Below, piece by piece: positions 14,868 through 24,426 of a DNA stretch of 64,000 nt. How positions within the stretch are numbered: the first letter of the stretch is position 1; each line of letters starts with the position of its first letter. The stretch comes from Streptomyces barringtoniae. GTDB taxonomy: Bacteria; Actinomycetota; Actinomycetes; Streptomycetales; Streptomycetaceae. Both the position numbers and the translations under genes were made by a program. The DNA lies in the NCBI RefSeq assembly GCF_020819595.1, contig NZ_JAJHNP010000008.1, positions 248,001-312,000 on the forward strand, given 5' to 3'. The notes below the pieces were generated by a model. It saw only the letters and a program-made list of their open reading frames with translations, was not told the DNA's origin and ran no database searches.

Positions 14868-16092
14868 AGCCCATAACCGTAGCCCCTGCGGGTACCGCAC
14901 CCGCTCGGGTGAGCAGGTCGGCGAGGCGGTCGGTGACCACTTCCGGGTGCTCCAGCATCACCAGGTGCCCGGCGTCCGGGACGAGGACCAGCTCGGCCTC
15001 GGGCAGCAGGTCGGATATGGCCTCGCTGTGCTCGCTGGGCGTGACCAGGTCCTGCACGCCGGCCAGGACCAGCACCGGCATCTCCCGGAAGCAGGCGAGC
15101 GCCTCGGTCTTGTCGTGGTCGCTGAAGGCCGGGTAGAACTCGGCGACCACGTCGATCGGCGTGGACTCGATCATCCGCTCCGCGAACCGCTCGACGGCCG
15201 GGTCGACGTCCCGCCCCGCGAACGAGTAGCGCTTGATGATGCCGGCGAACAGGTCGGCGGTGGCCCGGCGCCCCTTCTCCACCAGCTCCGCCTGCTGCCC
15301 GAGCGCCTTCAGCACTCCGGGCAGGATCCGGCGCACCGCGTTGACGCCGGCGAGCGGCAGCCCGAAGTTGACCTCGCCGAGACGTCCTGACGAGGTACCG
15401 ACGAGCGCGGTGGCGACGACCCGGTCCCGGATCAGCTCGGGGAACTGGGCGGCGAGCGCCATGATCGTCATCCCGCCCATCGAGTGACCGACCAGCACGA
15501 TCGGGCCCTCCGGTACGGCGGCGTCGAGGACGGCCTTCAGATCGCGGCCGAGCTGGTCGATGGTGACCGGCACCCGGTCCCGGGTCTGGGCCACGCCCCG
15601 CCCGGAGCGGCCGTGGCTGCGCTGGTCCCAGTGCACGGTGCGCACGACCCCGCGCAGGGCCGCGCGCTGGAAGTGCCAGGAGTCCTGGCTGAGGCAGTAG
15701 CCGTGGCAGAAGACGACGGTGACCGGGGCGGGGGCCTTGCGGCCGAACAGCCGGCGCCGGCGCGGGGAGAGGTTCTGGCCAGGGTCGGGATCGGCCTCGT
15801 CGACCTCGTAGTACAACTCGGTGCCGTCGTCGGCGATCGCCTTGCCGGGGGTGCCGCGCAGGGTCCCGTAGGGGCCCGCGGAGTCCAGCGCGAGCCGGGC
15901 CTTCCTGCGCATCCCGCGCCCCACCGTCATCCGCTCTATGGCGACGCCGGCCGCCGCACCCGCGGCGATCACGCCTATCGCGGCACCGGCGATGCCGGTC
16001 GCTTTGCGCCAGCTGCCGACCGCCCCCGCGGCGGAGGCGGCGGCCGCCGAGGCGACGACGTCCGCCACGGCCTCGGCACTGCTCTCGCTCAC
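14833..16092 (-). CDS. Alpha/beta hydrolase with N-terminal membrane segment
   Basis: 419 residues with GTG start. A small-residue-rich hydrophobic N-terminus (about 35-52: GIAGAAIGVIAAGAAAGVAI) probably anchors it. The hydrolase core has FCHGYCLSQDSW (oxyanion region), the nucleophile elbow GHSMGG, a downstream acid region VLAGVQDLVTP and PDAGHLVMLEHP carrying the catalytic His. The substrate is unknown. It sits between alr and tsaE, a position I recall from other streptomycetes. Confidence 0.88.
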   Translation of the reverse strand: MSESSAEAVADVVASAAAASAAGAVGSWRKATGIAGAAIGVIAAGAAAGVAIERMTVGRGMRRKARLALDSAGPYGTLRGTPGKAIADDGTELYYEVDEADPDPGQNLSPRRRRLFGRKAPAPVTVVFCHGYCLSQDSWHFQRAALRGVVRTVHWDQRSHGRSGRGVAQTRDRVPVTIDQLGRDLKAVLDAAVPEGPIVLVGHSMGGMTIMALAAQFPELIRDRVVATALVGTSSGRLGEVNFGLPLAGVNAVRRILPGVLKALGQQAELVEKGRRATADLFAGIIKRYSFAGRDVDPAVERFAERMIESTPIDVVAEFYPAFSDHDKTEALACFREMPVLVLAGVQDLVTPSEHSEAISDLLPEAELVLVPDAGHLVMLEHPEVVTDRLADLLTRAGAVPAGATVMGYGSTSSTAGPR

Positions 16093-16246
16093 GTACCGCT
16101 CCTCTTCGCCGTACTGCAGTTCGCTGGGTGGGTCCGACGATGGTGCCTGTGCTGCCGCTGTAACAGGTATGACCGGAGTTACACGTGATCCAGGTCGCGC
16201 GTCCCGAACGGGCTACCCGAGTCCTTCCCCGCTCACATGGACGCGG

Positions 16247-17410
16247 TCACATGGACCCGTTCACATAGACGCGCGGAACCCGGGTTCCGATCCGCGTGAC
16301 GATTTCGTACGCGATCGTGCCGCAGGCCTGCGCCCAGTCCTCGGCGGTGGGCTCACCGCGGTCGCCGGGCCCGAACAGCACGGCCTCGCTGCCCACCTCG
16401 GGCTCGTCGCCGCCGAGGTCCACCACGAACTGGTCCATGGCCACCCGGCCGGCGACCGTGCGCCACTTTCCGTCGACCAGCACCGGACCGGTGCCGGAGG
16501 CGTGCCGGGGAATGCCGTCCGCGTAACCCACCGGCACCAGGCCGAGGGTGGTCTCGCCGGGCGTGACGTAGTGGTGGCCGTAGCTGATGCCGTGCCCGCC
16601 GGGGACGTGCTTGACCAGCGCCAGCGAGGCGCTGAGCGTCATCACCGGGCGCAGCCCGAAGTCGGCCGGGGTGCCCAACTCCGGGCTGGGCGAGATGCCG
16701 TACAGGGCGATACCCGCGCGAACCAGGTCGAAGTGGGTCTCGGGCAGGGTGAGGGTGGCCGGCGAGTTGGCGATGTGCCGCACCTCGGGGCGCACACCCT
16801 GTTCCTCGGCGTACGCCAGCATCTCCCGGAAGCGGTCGAGCTGGGCGGCGATGGAGGGATGGCCGGGCTCGTCGGCGCAGGCGAAGTGCGACCACAGCCC
16901 GGTGACCTTCACCAGCCCCTCGGCCTCGGCGCGCAGGGACTCGGCGACCAGCTCCGCCCAGTCCGCCCCGGGCTGGCAGCCGTTGCGGCCGAGCCCGGTG
17001 TCGGCCTTGAGCTGCACGCGTGCGTGCCGGCCGGCCTCCCTGGCGGCCGCGACGGCCTCGCGCAGCGCCCACAGGCCGCTCACCGACACGTCGATGCCGG
17101 CCTCGACCGCCTGCCGCCAGGGACCGCCCGGCACCCACAGCCAGCACAGGATGGGGCCCGGCAGTCCGGCCGCGCGCAGCGCGAGGGCCTCCTCGGGCGT
17201 GGCCGTGCCGAGCCAGGTCGCGCCCGCCGCGAGGGCCTCGCGGGCGCACGGCAGCGCCCCGTGGCCGTAGCCGTCGGACTTGACCACGGCCATCAGGGCC
17301 GCGCCCGGCGTCCGGGCACGCAGGGCGCGCACATTGGCCCGCAGGGCGCCCAGGTCGATCTCGGCGCGGGCGCGCAGGGGGGCGGTCGGCACAGTCGCAG
17401 TCTCACTCAT
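16247..17410 (-). CDS. alr: Alanine racemase
   Basis: 387 residues, ATG start. A PLP-dependent fold type III enzyme that interconverts L- and D-alanine for peptidoglycan stem peptides. The PLP lysine is Lys44 in MAVVKSDGYGHG. Further signatures are LKADTGLGRNG, the SHFACADEP segment, and VPVGYADGIPRHASG, which includes the catalytic Tyr region. Length is standard. With glmS, glmM and the L,D-transpeptidase nearby it forms a loose wall-synthesis neighbourhood. The downstream hydrolase gene starts about 150 bp away. Confidence 0.96.
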   Translation of the reverse strand: MSETATVPTAPLRARAEIDLGALRANVRALRARTPGAALMAVVKSDGYGHGALPCAREALAAGATWLGTATPEEALALRAAGLPGPILCWLWVPGGPWRQAVEAGIDVSVSGLWALREAVAAAREAGRHARVQLKADTGLGRNGCQPGADWAELVAESLRAEAEGLVKVTGLWSHFACADEPGHPSIAAQLDRFREMLAYAEEQGVRPEVRHIANSPATLTLPETHFDLVRAGIALYGISPSPELGTPADFGLRPVMTLSASLALVKHVPGGHGISYGHHYVTPGETTLGLVPVGYADGIPRHASGTGPVLVDGKWRTVAGRVAMDQFVVDLGGDEPEVGSEAVLFGPGDRGEPTAEDWAQACGTIAYEIVTRIGTRVPRVYVNGSM

Positions 17411-17465
17411 CGCGCCCCCAGTGTCTCAGAGGGCCGTGAGGGCCCCGGTCGCAGTCTCAGTAACC

Positions 17466-18413
17466 TCAGGTACCCGGTCGCTTCCCCCATACGTAGACGT
17501 GGTCGCCCTTCTTCAGCACGTCCCACAGTCTGCGGGCGTCGCCGAGCGTCAGGTTCACGCAGCCGTAGGAGCCGACGGTGGTGTAGATGCTGCCGTAGAC
17601 GGCGTGGAAGGCCTCGCCGCCGTCGAAGAACTGGGCATACGGCATGGGCTGGTTGTACAGGGTCGACCAGTGGTTCTTGTGCCGCCAGTAGATGGTGTGC
17701 CAGCCCTTGCGCGTGACGTGCCCCGTGCGCCCGCTGCGCATGGGCACGGGCCCGAACACCACCTTGGAGCCCTTCTGCACCCAGGTGAGCTGACGGTCCA
17801 GATCGACACAGGCGACCTTGTACGACCGGACCGGGCACTTCTTGGCGGCGTTCGGGTTCTTCTTCGCCGAGACGAGCATCATGGTCGACCAGGTGACGGG
17901 CCCGGCGAAGCCGATGGCGGGCTTGATCTTGTACTTGAGCTGGAAGGCGCGGATGGCCTTGCAGTCGGCGGTGGACTGCTTCCCGTCGACCTTCAGCTTC
18001 AGCCACCCCTCCACCTGCCGCTGATAGGGCCCGGCCTGCTTGCTGCACGTCGCCTTGGCGATGGCGTCGGCGAGCGGCACGTACTCGATGAGGTCGTACG
18101 TCCCCGGCGCCGCGGCCTTCGGTTCCACGGCGTCCTCTTGGGCGGTGGGCGTGTACACCTTCGGCGGCAACGCCTGGTCGGGCGTGTCGATCTGCCAGGA
18201 CTGGCCGGGCGCGGGGGCGACACCGGGGACCAGCTCGGAGGCGGGGGCAGGGGCGGGGGGTACGGGAGCGCCGACCGCGGGAGCAGTGGCCGCGGGAGCG
18301 CCGGCCGTCGAGGCGGCCATGGCGGTGCCGGCCGCCGGGAGGGCCGTCGCGGTGGCGAGCAACACCGCGACGCCTCTGGACGCGATTCGTCTGCTGATCA
18401 TGCGATCAGCCAA
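17466..18413 (-). CDS. Secreted L,D-transpeptidase (YkuD domain)
   Basis: 315 residues from TTG. TTG is preferred because GGAG lies 8 bases upstream, while the ATG four codons later (18401) is too far from it. A signal peptide ends near AMAAS. A Pro/Ala-rich linker, a peptidoglycan-binding-like segment (CKAIRAFQLKYKIKPAIGFAG) and a YkuD catalytic domain follow. The motif FHAVYG...SYGCVNL holds the catalytic His and Cys285. Such enzymes make 3-3 crosslinks between meso- or LL-diaminopimelate residues in the wall, or attach other groups there. Four extra Cys residues may form disulfides. Confidence 0.9.
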   Translation of the reverse strand: MADRMISRRIASRGVAVLLATATALPAAGTAMAASTAGAPAATAPAVGAPVPPAPAPASELVPGVAPAPGQSWQIDTPDQALPPKVYTPTAQEDAVEPKAAAPGTYDLIEYVPLADAIAKATCSKQAGPYQRQVEGWLKLKVDGKQSTADCKAIRAFQLKYKIKPAIGFAGPVTWSTMMLVSAKKNPNAAKKCPVRSYKVACVDLDRQLTWVQKGSKVVFGPVPMRSGRTGHVTRKGWHTIYWRHKNHWSTLYNQPMPYAQFFDGGEAFHAVYGSIYTTVGSYGCVNLTLGDARRLWDVLKKGDHVYVWGKRPGT

Positions 18414-18529
18414 GCGCGGGGCTCCGCCGGATCAGCGGCGCCGCGCGGGAGGATCACCCGGGGGATGGACCTGGGTACGTCGGTCGTCGTCGGGGCGCGG
18501 GGGCGTGGGGCTGGTCGCGCCCCCGTCGG

Positions 18530-19963
18530 CTACCGCGCGTGCACGTCCCTCCAGGCGGCCGGAATCCGTTCGGCCACGTCATGCGCCCCCACCGGCGCCC
18601 CGTTCGCCGCGAACCTCCCCGCCAGGCCGTGCAGGTACGCCGCCGCACTCCCCGCGTCCAGCGCGGACAGGCCCGCCGCCAGCAGCGACCCGGCGAGACC
18701 CGACAACACGTCACCGCTGCCCGCCGTGGCCAGCCAGGAGGTCCCCGTGGCGTTCACCCGCGCGGCCCCGCCCCCGGCGTCGGCGACCAGGGTCGTGGAG
18801 CCCTTCAACAGCACCGTCGCCCGGTACACCGCCGCCAGCTCCCGTACCGCGGCCAAGCGGGCCCCCTCGACCTGCTCCCGCCGTACCCCGAGCAGCGCGG
18901 CCGCCTCCCCGGCATGGGGCGTCATCAGTGTCGGTGCCGTACGCCCGCGCACCGCGTCCCGTTCGGCCAGCCGCAGCCCGTCCGCGTCGAGCAGCACCGG
19001 CACGTCCGCCCCGAGCACCTCGGCCACGGTCGCCGCGTCCTCCCCGGCGCCGGGCCCGACCACCCAGGCCTGCACCCGCCCCGCCTTCGCCGGCCCCAGG
19101 TCCGACACCAGCGTCTCCGGGAAGCGGGCGATGACCGCCGCCCCCGCGGGCCCGACGTACCGCACGGCCCCCGCCCCGCCCCGCAGCGCCCCGGAGACGG
19201 CGAGCACGGCGGCGCCGGGATAGCGCGCGGACCCGGCGGCGATCCCGACGACCCCGCGCCGGTACTTGTCGCTCTCCGCGCCGGGCACCGGCAACAGCCG
19301 TGCCACGTCGGCGTGTTGCAGGGCATGGAGTTCGGGCCCGGCGGGCAGGTCGAGACCGATGTCGACGAGCCGCACCACCCCGGCGTACTCCCGCGCGGGA
19401 TCGATCAGCAGGCCCGGCTTGTAGGTTCCGAAGGTCACCGTCAGATCGGCCCGGATCGCGGCCCCCCGCACCTCCCCGGTGTCCGCCTCGACCCCGCTGG
19501 GCAGGTCCACGGCCACCACGGCGGCGCGGGACCGCTCGGCGAGCCGGGCCAGGGCCTCGGCCTCGGGCCGCAGCCCGCCCTTGCCACCGATCCCGACGAT
19601 CCCGTCCACGACGAGGTCGGCCCGCCCGATCAGCCCGTCGGCGGACTCGGCCGCGGCGACCGCGCCTCCCGCCCGCCGCAGCGCGGCGAGCCCGCCCGCG
19701 TGCGCCCGCTCGGGCGTCAGGAGGACGGCCGTGACCCCGGCTCCGCGCCGGGCCAGCCGCGCCCCGGCGTACAGGGCGTCCCCGCCGTTGTCGCCACTGC
19801 CGACGAGCAGCACCACCCGGCTGCCGTACACCCGCCCGAGCAACTCGGCGCAGGCGGCGGCCAGCCCCGCGGCGGCCCGCTGCATCAGCGCACCCTCCGG
19901 CAGCCGCGCCATCAGTGCCCGTTCGGCCGCCCTCACCGTCTCCACGCTGTACGCACTACGCAT
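18530..19963 (-). CDS. nnr: Bifunctional NAD(P)H-hydrate epimerase / ADP-dependent dehydratase
   Basis: 477 residues starting at MRSAYSVETVRAAE. The N-terminal ~210 residues are the YjeF_N-type epimerase (LLVGSGDNGGDALYAGARL, VDLPSGVEADTG). The C-terminal ~260 residues are the ribokinase-like dehydratase (KYRRGVVGIAAGSARYPGAA, MTPHAGEAAALLG, ATAGSGDVLSGLAGSLLA with the catalytic Asp of GSGD). It repairs hydrated NADH and NADPH. The gene lies next to acpS, a conserved actinobacterial linkage. Confidence 0.93.
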   Translation of the reverse strand: MRSAYSVETVRAAERALMARLPEGALMQRAAAGLAAACAELLGRVYGSRVVLLVGSGDNGGDALYAGARLARRGAGVTAVLLTPERAHAGGLAALRRAGGAVAAAESADGLIGRADLVVDGIVGIGGKGGLRPEAEALARLAERSRAAVVAVDLPSGVEADTGEVRGAAIRADLTVTFGTYKPGLLIDPAREYAGVVRLVDIGLDLPAGPELHALQHADVARLLPVPGAESDKYRRGVVGIAAGSARYPGAAVLAVSGALRGGAGAVRYVGPAGAAVIARFPETLVSDLGPAKAGRVQAWVVGPGAGEDAATVAEVLGADVPVLLDADGLRLAERDAVRGRTAPTLMTPHAGEAAALLGVRREQVEGARLAAVRELAAVYRATVLLKGSTTLVADAGGGAARVNATGTSWLATAGSGDVLSGLAGSLLAAGLSALDAGSAAAYLHGLAGRFAANGAPVGAHDVAERIPAAWRDVHAR

Positions 19964-20007
19964 GGCACCGAGTCTGCCCCGCAACCGCCACCGCCCACAC
20001 CCGGGGC

Positions 20008-20379
20008 TCACCCCTCGGCCACCACCACGGCCGAGGCGACGCCCGCGTCATGACTGAGCGACACGTGCCAGGACCGCACGCCCAGCTCCGCGGCCCGCGC
20101 GGCCACGGTGCCCGTCACCCGCAGCTGGGGCTGCCCGCTGTCCTCGACGTACACCTCGGCATCGGTCCAGTGCAGCCCGGGCGGCGCCCCCAGCGCCTTC
20201 GCCAGCGCCTCCTTGGCGGCGAACCGGGCCGCGAGCGAGGCGACCCCGCGCCGCTCCCCGCTGGGCAGCAGCAGTTCCCGCGCCACGAACAGCCGGTCGG
20301 CCAGCCCGGGCGTCCGCTCCAGGGACGCACGAAACCGGTCGATCTCGGCGACGTCGATCCCCACTCCGATGATGCTCAT
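20008..20379 (-). CDS. acpS: Holo-[acyl-carrier-protein] synthase
   Basis: 123 residues, standard for AcpS-type phosphopantetheinyl transferases. Metal and CoA ligands sit in GVGIDVAEIDRF (Asp near residue 9) and FAAKEALAKALG (Glu). It moves 4'-phosphopantetheine from CoA to the serine of fatty-acid ACP. The C-terminal strand WHVSLSHDAGVASAVVV is canonical. It is upstream of nnr on the same strand with a 44-bp gap and divergent from the SDR gene. Confidence 0.95.
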   Translation of the reverse strand: MSIIGVGIDVAEIDRFRASLERTPGLADRLFVARELLLPSGERRGVASLAARFAAKEALAKALGAPPGLHWTDAEVYVEDSGQPQLRVTGTVAARAAELGVRSWHVSLSHDAGVASAVVVAEG

Positions 20380-20478
20380 GCCGGGCAGCCTACGGTCCGC
20401 GGACCCGCACCCGGCGGCACCCGCCCACCTGCCGAAACCCGACTGCCGGTCAGGGCCCCCGCCGTCTAGGCTCCGTTC

Positions 20479-21258
20479 ATGACGTCCCAGGCCTATCTCT
20501 CCGAACTCTTCTCGCTGGACGGCCGTGTCGCCGTGGTGACCGGAGGCAGTTCCGGCATCGGCCGGGCCATCGCCGGGGCGCTGGCGCGGGCCGGCGCCGG
20601 CGTGGTGCTCGTGGCCCGCACCAAGGAGCAACTGGAGGAGACCGTCGGCGAGTTGACGGCCGACGGCTGCCGGGCCGGCTGGGTCGCGGCCGACCTGGGC
20701 ACGCGCGACGGTGTGCGGGCGGCGGCCGAGGAGGCGGCCGGTGTCTTCGGTGAGCCGAACATCCTCGTCAACTCCGCCGGGATCAACCTGCGGCCGCCGA
20801 TGGGCGAACTGGGCGAGGACGTGTGGGACACCACCATGGCCGTGAACCTTCAGGCGCCCTTCCTGCTGGGGCAGCGGTTCGGGCCCGGCATGGCGGAGCG
20901 CGGCTTCGGCCGGATCATCCACATCACCTCCCAGCAGGCCCACCGCGCCTTCGTGCAGAGCGGGGCGTACGGCGTCTCGAAGGGCGCGCTGGAGTCACTG
21001 GCCCGCTCGCAGGCCGAGGCCTGGTCGCCGTACGGCGTCACCGTCAACACCCTGGTGCCGGGGTTCGTGATGACGCCGCTCAACCGGCGGCTGTCGTCCG
21101 ACCCCGAGAAGGTGGCCGCCCTGGCCGCCCGCACGATGACCGGCCGCAACGGCCTGGCCAAGGACTTCGAAGGCGCGGCCGTCTTCCTCGCGAGCCGCGC
21201 CTCCGCCTATGTCACCGGCCAGTCGATCTTCGTGGACGGCGGCTTCTCGGTGCACTGA
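20479..21258 (+). CDS. SDR family oxidoreductase
   Basis: 259 residues, classical short-chain dehydrogenase. The cofactor loop is TGGSSGIG near residue 22, the NAG equivalent is NSAGIN, the active-site Ser is in HITSQQ, and the catalytic YxxxK is in SGAYGVSKGA. The C-terminus YVTGQSIFVDGGFSVH is typical of gluconate 5-dehydrogenase or 3-oxoacyl-ACP reductase-like enzymes. The Arg in VARTKEQ after strand 2 suggests NADP preference. The substrate cannot be deduced. It is convergent with glmS across a Streptomyces-type intergenic repeat. Confidence 0.9.
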   Translation: MTSQAYLSELFSLDGRVAVVTGGSSGIGRAIAGALARAGAGVVLVARTKEQLEETVGELTADGCRAGWVAADLGTRDGVRAAAEEAAGVFGEPNILVNSAGINLRPPMGELGEDVWDTTMAVNLQAPFLLGQRFGPGMAERGFGRIIHITSQQAHRAFVQSGAYGVSKGALESLARSQAEAWSPYGVTVNTLVPGFVMTPLNRRLSSDPEKVAALAARTMTGRNGLAKDFEGAAVFLASRASAYVTGQSIFVDGGFSVH

Positions 21259-21330
21259 GCGCCCCGCAGGGGCGCGGGGAACTGCGCGACCAGCCCCATC
21301 GGACCCGCAGCCGGCAAACAACCGCACCCG
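21259..21330. repeat. Streptomyces-type interspersed intergenic repeat / convergent terminator
   Basis: GCGCCCCGCAGGGGCGCGGG followed by GAACTGCGCGACCAGCCCC is a sequence I recognise as a very common interspersed element at 3' ends in Streptomyces genomes. GCGCCCC/GGGGCGC forms a short hairpin. Here it fills the gap between two convergent genes. Looser relatives are seen near 14050-14130 and 18480-18535. Confidence 0.6.
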
Positions 21331-21342
21331 GCAGACGAGTAG

Positions 21343-23190
21343 CTACTCCACGGTGACCGACTTCGCCAGATTCCGAGGCTGATCCACCTCGTTCCCCCGG
21401 GCGGTGGCCAACTCGCAGGCGAAGACCTGGAGCGGCACCGTCGCCACCAGCGGCTGCAGCAGGGTCGGGGTGGCCGGGACGCGGATCAGGTGGTCGGCGT
21501 ACGGGACCACCGCCTCGTCGCCCTCCTCCGCGATCACGATCGTGCGCGCCCCGCGGGCCCGGATCTCCTGGATGTTGGAGACGATCTTGTCGTGCAGGAC
21601 GGAGCGGCCGCGCGGGGACGGGACGACGACCACGACCGGCACGTCCTCCTCGATCAGCGCGATCGGACCGTGCTTCAGCTCGCCCGCCGCGAAGCCCTCG
21701 GCGTGCATGTAGGCCAGCTCCTTGAGCTTCAGGGCGCCTTCGAGGGCGACGGGGTAGCCCACGTGCCGGCCCAGGAACAGCACCGTGTTCTTCGCCGCCA
21801 GGCTCCGGGCCAGCTCGCGCACCGGCTCCATCGTCTCCAGGACCTGCTCGACCTCGACCGAGATGCGGGACAGGTCCTTGATCACGGCCTGGATCTCGTC
21901 GCCCCACTTGGTGCCGCGCACCTGGCCCAGGTACAGCGCCACCAGGTAGCAGGCCACCAGCTGGGTCAGGAACGCCTTGGTGGAGGCCACGGCGACCTCG
22001 GGCCCGGCGTGCGTGTACAGCACCGCGTCCGACTCGCGCGGGATCGTCGAGCCGTTGGTGTTGCAGATCGCCAGCACCTTGGAGCCCTGCTCGCGGGCGT
22101 GCCGCAGCGCCATCAGGGTGTCCATGGTCTCGCCGGACTGGGAGATGGCGATGACCAGGGAGCGGCCGTCCAGGATCGGGTCCCGGTAGCGGAACTCGCT
22201 GGCCAGCTCCACCTCGCACGGGATGCGCGTCCAGTGCTCGATGGCGTACTTGGCGATCAGGCCGGCGTGGAAGGCCGTACCGCACGCGACGATGACGACC
22301 TTGTCGATCTCGCGCAGCTCGGAGGGCGAGATGCGGACCTCGTCCAGCGTCAGCGAACCCGACGGGTCGATGCGGCCCAGCAGCGTGTCGGCGACCGCCT
22401 TGGGCTGCTCGGCGATCTCCTTGAGCATGAAATAGTCATAACCCCCCTTTTCCGCGGCGGAGGCGTCCCAGTCCACGTGGTAACTGCGGACCTCGGCCGG
22501 GCGGCCGTCGAAGCCCGTCACCGTCACTCCGTCGCGGCGCAGCTCCACCACCTGGTCCTGGCCCAGCTCGATCGCCGACCGCGTGTGGGCGATGAACGCG
22601 GCCACGTCCGAGGCCAGGAACGCCTCACCCTCTCCAACGCCGACCACCAGCGGCGAGTTCCGCCGCGCGCCGACGACCACGTCCGGCTCGTCGGCGTGCA
22701 CCGCGACCAGCGTGAACGCGCCCTCCAGCCGCCGGCAGACCAGCCGCATGGCCTCCGCGAGGTCCGCGCACGCGGAGAACTCCTCGGCCAGCAGGTGGGC
22801 GACGACCTCGGTGTCCGTCTCGGAGGTCAGTTCGTGGCCGCGCTCGGCGAGTTCGGCCCGCAGGACCGCGAAGTTCTCGATGATGCCGTTGTGGACGACG
22901 CCGACCCGGCCCGCGTTGTCGAGATGCGGGTGGGCGTTGGCGTCCGTGGGGCCGCCGTGCGTGGCCCAGCGGGTGTGGCCGATGGCCGTCGGGCCCGCCG
23001 GCAGCGGCCGTTCGGCCAGCTCCTTCTCCAGATTGACCAGTTTCCCGGCCCTCTTCGCCGCGGCCAGCCCGCCGTCGGCCAGCACGGCGACGCCCGCCGA
23101 GTCGTAACCCCGGTACTCCAGCCGCTTCAGCCCGGCCATCACGACCTCGAGCGCCGACTGTGACCCTACGTATCCAACGATTCCGCACAT
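21343..23190 (-). CDS. glmS: Glutamine-fructose-6-phosphate aminotransferase (isomerizing)
   Basis: 615 residues beginning MCGIVGYVGSQ. Cys2, exposed after Met removal, is the glutaminase nucleophile. The GATase domain covers about 1-225 (HTRWATHGGPTDANAHPH), followed by two SIS domains (VACGTAFHAGLIAKY, SQSGETMDTL, ALKLKELAYMHAEGF) and the conserved C-terminus PRNLAKSVTVE. It makes glucosamine-6-phosphate, the first committed precursor of UDP-GlcNAc; GlmM, encoded 2 kb away, uses the product. Only 30 nt of usable leader precede conserved divergent sequence, and I see no glmS ribozyme. Confidence 0.97.
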   Translation of the reverse strand: MCGIVGYVGSQSALEVVMAGLKRLEYRGYDSAGVAVLADGGLAAAKRAGKLVNLEKELAERPLPAGPTAIGHTRWATHGGPTDANAHPHLDNAGRVGVVHNGIIENFAVLRAELAERGHELTSETDTEVVAHLLAEEFSACADLAEAMRLVCRRLEGAFTLVAVHADEPDVVVGARRNSPLVVGVGEGEAFLASDVAAFIAHTRSAIELGQDQVVELRRDGVTVTGFDGRPAEVRSYHVDWDASAAEKGGYDYFMLKEIAEQPKAVADTLLGRIDPSGSLTLDEVRISPSELREIDKVVIVACGTAFHAGLIAKYAIEHWTRIPCEVELASEFRYRDPILDGRSLVIAISQSGETMDTLMALRHAREQGSKVLAICNTNGSTIPRESDAVLYTHAGPEVAVASTKAFLTQLVACYLVALYLGQVRGTKWGDEIQAVIKDLSRISVEVEQVLETMEPVRELARSLAAKNTVLFLGRHVGYPVALEGALKLKELAYMHAEGFAAGELKHGPIALIEEDVPVVVVVPSPRGRSVLHDKIVSNIQEIRARGARTIVIAEEGDEAVVPYADHLIRVPATPTLLQPLVATVPLQVFACELATARGNEVDQPRNLAKSVTVE

Positions 23191-23339
23191 GAGTCGCAGC
23201 CTACGACCCGTGAACGGACGGAACTGGCCTCCGCCTGCCCGAAATCGGAAATTCCCACCGTCGTACGAGGGCCGTCCGGTGGCCGAAGGCGTGACGGAGC
23301 CCACCCGCCGTCGTGTTCAAACTCCGTTAACAATGGACT

Positions 23340-24329
23340 GTGATCTCACCGGTCTCCTCGATGCCCCGGAGCGCCCACCGGCACAGGCCGGAGGCGACTC
23401 CCTACGTCGACCTCACCCGCGCCGAGTGGAGCGCGCTGCGCGACAAGACGCCGCTGCCGCTCACCGCCGAGGAGGTGGAGAAGCTGCGCGGTCTGGGCGA
23501 TGTGATCGACCTGGACGAGGTGCGGGACATCTACCTCCCGCTCTCCCGGCTCCTCAATCTCTACGTCGGCGCCACGGACGGTCTCAGAGGCGCGCTGAAC
23601 ACCTTCCTCGGCGAGCAGGGCTCCCAGTCCGGCACCCCGTTCGTCATAGGCGTCGCCGGCTCGGTGGCCGTGGGAAAGTCCACGGTCGCCCGCCTCCTGC
23701 AGGCACTGCTCTCCCGCTGGCCCGAGCACCCGCGGGTGGAGCTGGTGACGACGGACGGTTTCCTGCTGCCCACCAAGGAGCTCCAGGCGCGCGGCCTGAT
23801 GTCACGGAAGGGTTTCCCCGAGTCCTACGACCGCCGGGCCCTGACCCGTTTCGTCGCCGACGTCAAGGCGGGCAAGGGCGAGGTCACGGCCCCCGTCTAC
23901 TCCCACCTCATCTACGACATCGTCCGGGACCAGAAGCTCACGGTCCGCCGCCCCGACATCCTGATCGTCGAGGGCCTGAACGTCCTGCAGCCCGCCCTGC
24001 CCGGCAAGGACGGCCGCACCCGGGTCGGTCTCGCCGACTACTTCGACTTCAGCGTGTACGTCGACGCGAGCGCCGAGGACATCGAGCGCTGGTACCTCAG
24101 CCGCTTCCAGAAGCTGCGCCAGACCGCCTTCCAGGACCCGGACTCGTACTTCCGCAAGTACACCCAGGTCTCCGAGGACGAGGCCCTCGACTACGCCCGC
24201 ACCCTGTGGCGGACGATCAACAAGCCCAACCTGGTCGAGAACATCGCCCCCACCCGCGGCCGGGCCACCCTGGTGGTCCGCAAGGGCCCGGACCACAAGG
24301 TCCAGCGGCTGAGACTGCGCAAGCTCTAG
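23340..24329 (+). CDS. coaA: Pantothenate kinase, type I
   Basis: 329 residues from GTG (MISPVSSMPRSAH); ATG at 23361 is an alternative start. P-loop GVAGSVAVGKST at about residue 105 and the PanK signature LVTTDGFLLPTKELQARGLM, KGFPESYDRRAL and YDIV are all present. It phosphorylates pantothenate in the first step of CoA synthesis and is normally feedback-inhibited by CoA. The N-terminal extension of about 20 residues relative to E. coli CoaA is usual in Streptomyces. It is divergent from glmS over 149 bp. Confidence 0.96.
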   Translation: MISPVSSMPRSAHRHRPEATPYVDLTRAEWSALRDKTPLPLTAEEVEKLRGLGDVIDLDEVRDIYLPLSRLLNLYVGATDGLRGALNTFLGEQGSQSGTPFVIGVAGSVAVGKSTVARLLQALLSRWPEHPRVELVTTDGFLLPTKELQARGLMSRKGFPESYDRRALTRFVADVKAGKGEVTAPVYSHLIYDIVRDQKLTVRRPDILIVEGLNVLQPALPGKDGRTRVGLADYFDFSVYVDASAEDIERWYLSRFQKLRQTAFQDPDSYFRKYTQVSEDEALDYARTLWRTINKPNLVENIAPTRGRATLVVRKGPDHKVQRLRLRKL

Positions 24330-24426
24330 ACAGGGGCCGCCCCGAAGACCGCAGGCCGCTCACGCCGCCGGCCCGGAAGTGGCTGCGGACCAGACAGCGT
24401 GAGCGTACGGCGGAGGCGGGCGGTCT

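Noticed and set aside
23191..23339. glmS ribozyme or riboswitch
   Set aside because: The 149-bp leader shows no recognisable ribozyme core, and the ribozyme is a Firmicutes feature.
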